In this document: positions 48,528-64,000 of the stretch, one piece after another
Numbering within the stretch: the stretch's first letter is position 1
Layout of the letters: each line of letters starts with the position of its first letter
Source: Axinella damicornis
Taxonomy: Eukaryota > Porifera > Demospongiae > Axinellida > Axinellidae
Length of the DNA stretch: 64,000 nucleotides
Direction: 5' to 3'
Assembly (NCBI GenBank): GCA_963931865.1
Contig: OZ007506.1
Span: forward strand, 5,432,696-5,496,695
The notes under the pieces: model-generated
The model's input: only the letters and a program-made list of their open reading frames with translations
The model's database searches: none
What the model was told of the DNA's origin: nothing
Translations under genes and position numbers: made by a program

Positions 48528-48889
48528 CTTCTGCATCAATCATGAACTACGTAGCCTACGAGAAACTACTCAACCTATATCTCTGATCTTATATCCATGC
48601 ATTCTCTCAATTTCTCTGTAATACATGTGGAGCATGTACAGAAAATGTAGCCTCGTTCCCAGGCCTCCGCCCAGACTTTATTTCGCAGCACGCGGAGAAA
48701 AGTCGGGACTTTTCTCCGCGTGCTGCGAGATTTTTCTCCGCGTGCTGCGAGATAAAGTCTGAGCGGAGGCCTGGGAACGAGGCTACAGAAAATTTACGTG
48801 TCATGTCAAAGCAATCAATTTGTACTAACCATGACACTAGTTGCCTGCTGGCGACGTCGCGTAGAAGAAGATGCGTTGAAACAACCGCT
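48528..48889. promoter_or_regulatory. KRR1-BRCA2 intergenic region
   Basis: Between the KRR1 stop and the proposed BRCA2 start there are only about 360 bases, 140 of them a foldback element. The KRR1 3' end and BRCA2 promoter must lie here. No specific signal is recognisable. Confidence 0.45.
48647..48786. mobile_element. 140-bp TAGCCTCGTTCCCAG-family foldback MITE between KRR1 and BRCA2
   Basis: The arms GTAGCCTCGTTCCCAGGCCT and AGGCCTGGGAACGAGGCTAC are perfect complements. Inside, TTTCTCCGCGTGCTGCGAGA is present twice in tandem against one inverted copy, so the stem has a slipped duplication. It occupies a large share of the intergenic DNA. Confidence 0.88.
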
Positions 48890-63821
<14,932 letters not shown>

Positions 63822-64000
63822 GTGAGTGTGTGTGTGTTTGTATGTGTGTACATGTATTCATCAAGGTCTGGCCAGGGTTTATCTATGGTATGCATGGTGT
63901 CGGTATTGATAGTTGGGACTTTACCCAAGCCACTTACTATGACAATCTGTGGCAGCTCCATAGTTCAATAGCCATTTTTGGTTGTGCTATAATAATTATA
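63822..64000. other. BRCA2 intron at the right edge
   Basis: Starts with GTGAGTGTG after the last visible BRCA2 exon and shows no acceptor followed by coding sequence before the edge. The remaining C-terminal exons must lie beyond the window. Confidence 0.6.

Overview
The window is animal nuclear DNA. Long genes are cut by short GT-AG introns. The coding content is metazoan (CBP/p300, BRCA2, AIF, an ISG12/IFI27-type protein), and the non-coding part is full of foldback elements, microsatellites and poly-G/poly-C tracts. The compact introns and this gene set suggest an early-branching invertebrate such as a sponge. That assignment is inference, and I cannot name a species. All exon models were assembled by eye from splice signals, reading phase and recall of the protein families.

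Layout. Positions 1-4050 hold fragments on the minus strand: a frameshifted BRE1 (RNF20/40)-like coiled-coil piece, an orphan trefoil-domain exon, and a Gfo/Idh/MocA (dihydrodiol dehydrogenase-like) oxidoreductase with an apparent frameshift. From 4050 to 5915 there are only repeats. From 5916 to 13380 (plus) lies a complete 16-exon apoptosis-inducing factor gene (565 aa). It converges on a complete 24-exon CBP/p300 acetyltransferase gene on the minus strand (33264 to 15741, 2327 aa). About 730 bases separate the CBP start codon from that of a divergent 8-exon AMDHD2 gene (N-acetylglucosamine-6-phosphate deacetylase, 33992-40511, 410 aa), so the two probably share a bidirectional promoter. From 40512 to 44381 there is repeat-rich DNA with an EGF-like fragment and a single-exon IFI27-like gene on the minus strand. 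A complete 12-exon KRR1 gene (44382-48527, 391 aa) follows on the plus strand. About 360 bases downstream BRCA2 begins and runs off the right edge; 4016 codons are visible.

The genes do not form one pathway. CBP (histone acetylation, transcription), BRCA2 (RAD51 loading), KRR1 (small-subunit ribosome assembly), AIF (mitochondrial redox and cell death) and AMDHD2 (amino-sugar salvage) are housekeeping neighbours. The most distinctive findings are: (i) a BRCA2 with about 16 BRC repeats, six of them in a tandem 141-bp array that looks recently amplified; (ii) a dense set of palindromic MITE families, including one sharing TAGCCTCGTTCCCAG ends, a ~60-bp hairpin family, a ~1-kb palindrome inside a CBP intron and a perfect 45-bp-arm palindrome; (iii) a tRNA-derived SINE; and (iv) a 37-bp minisatellite in a CBP intron that is open in all three minus-strand frames.
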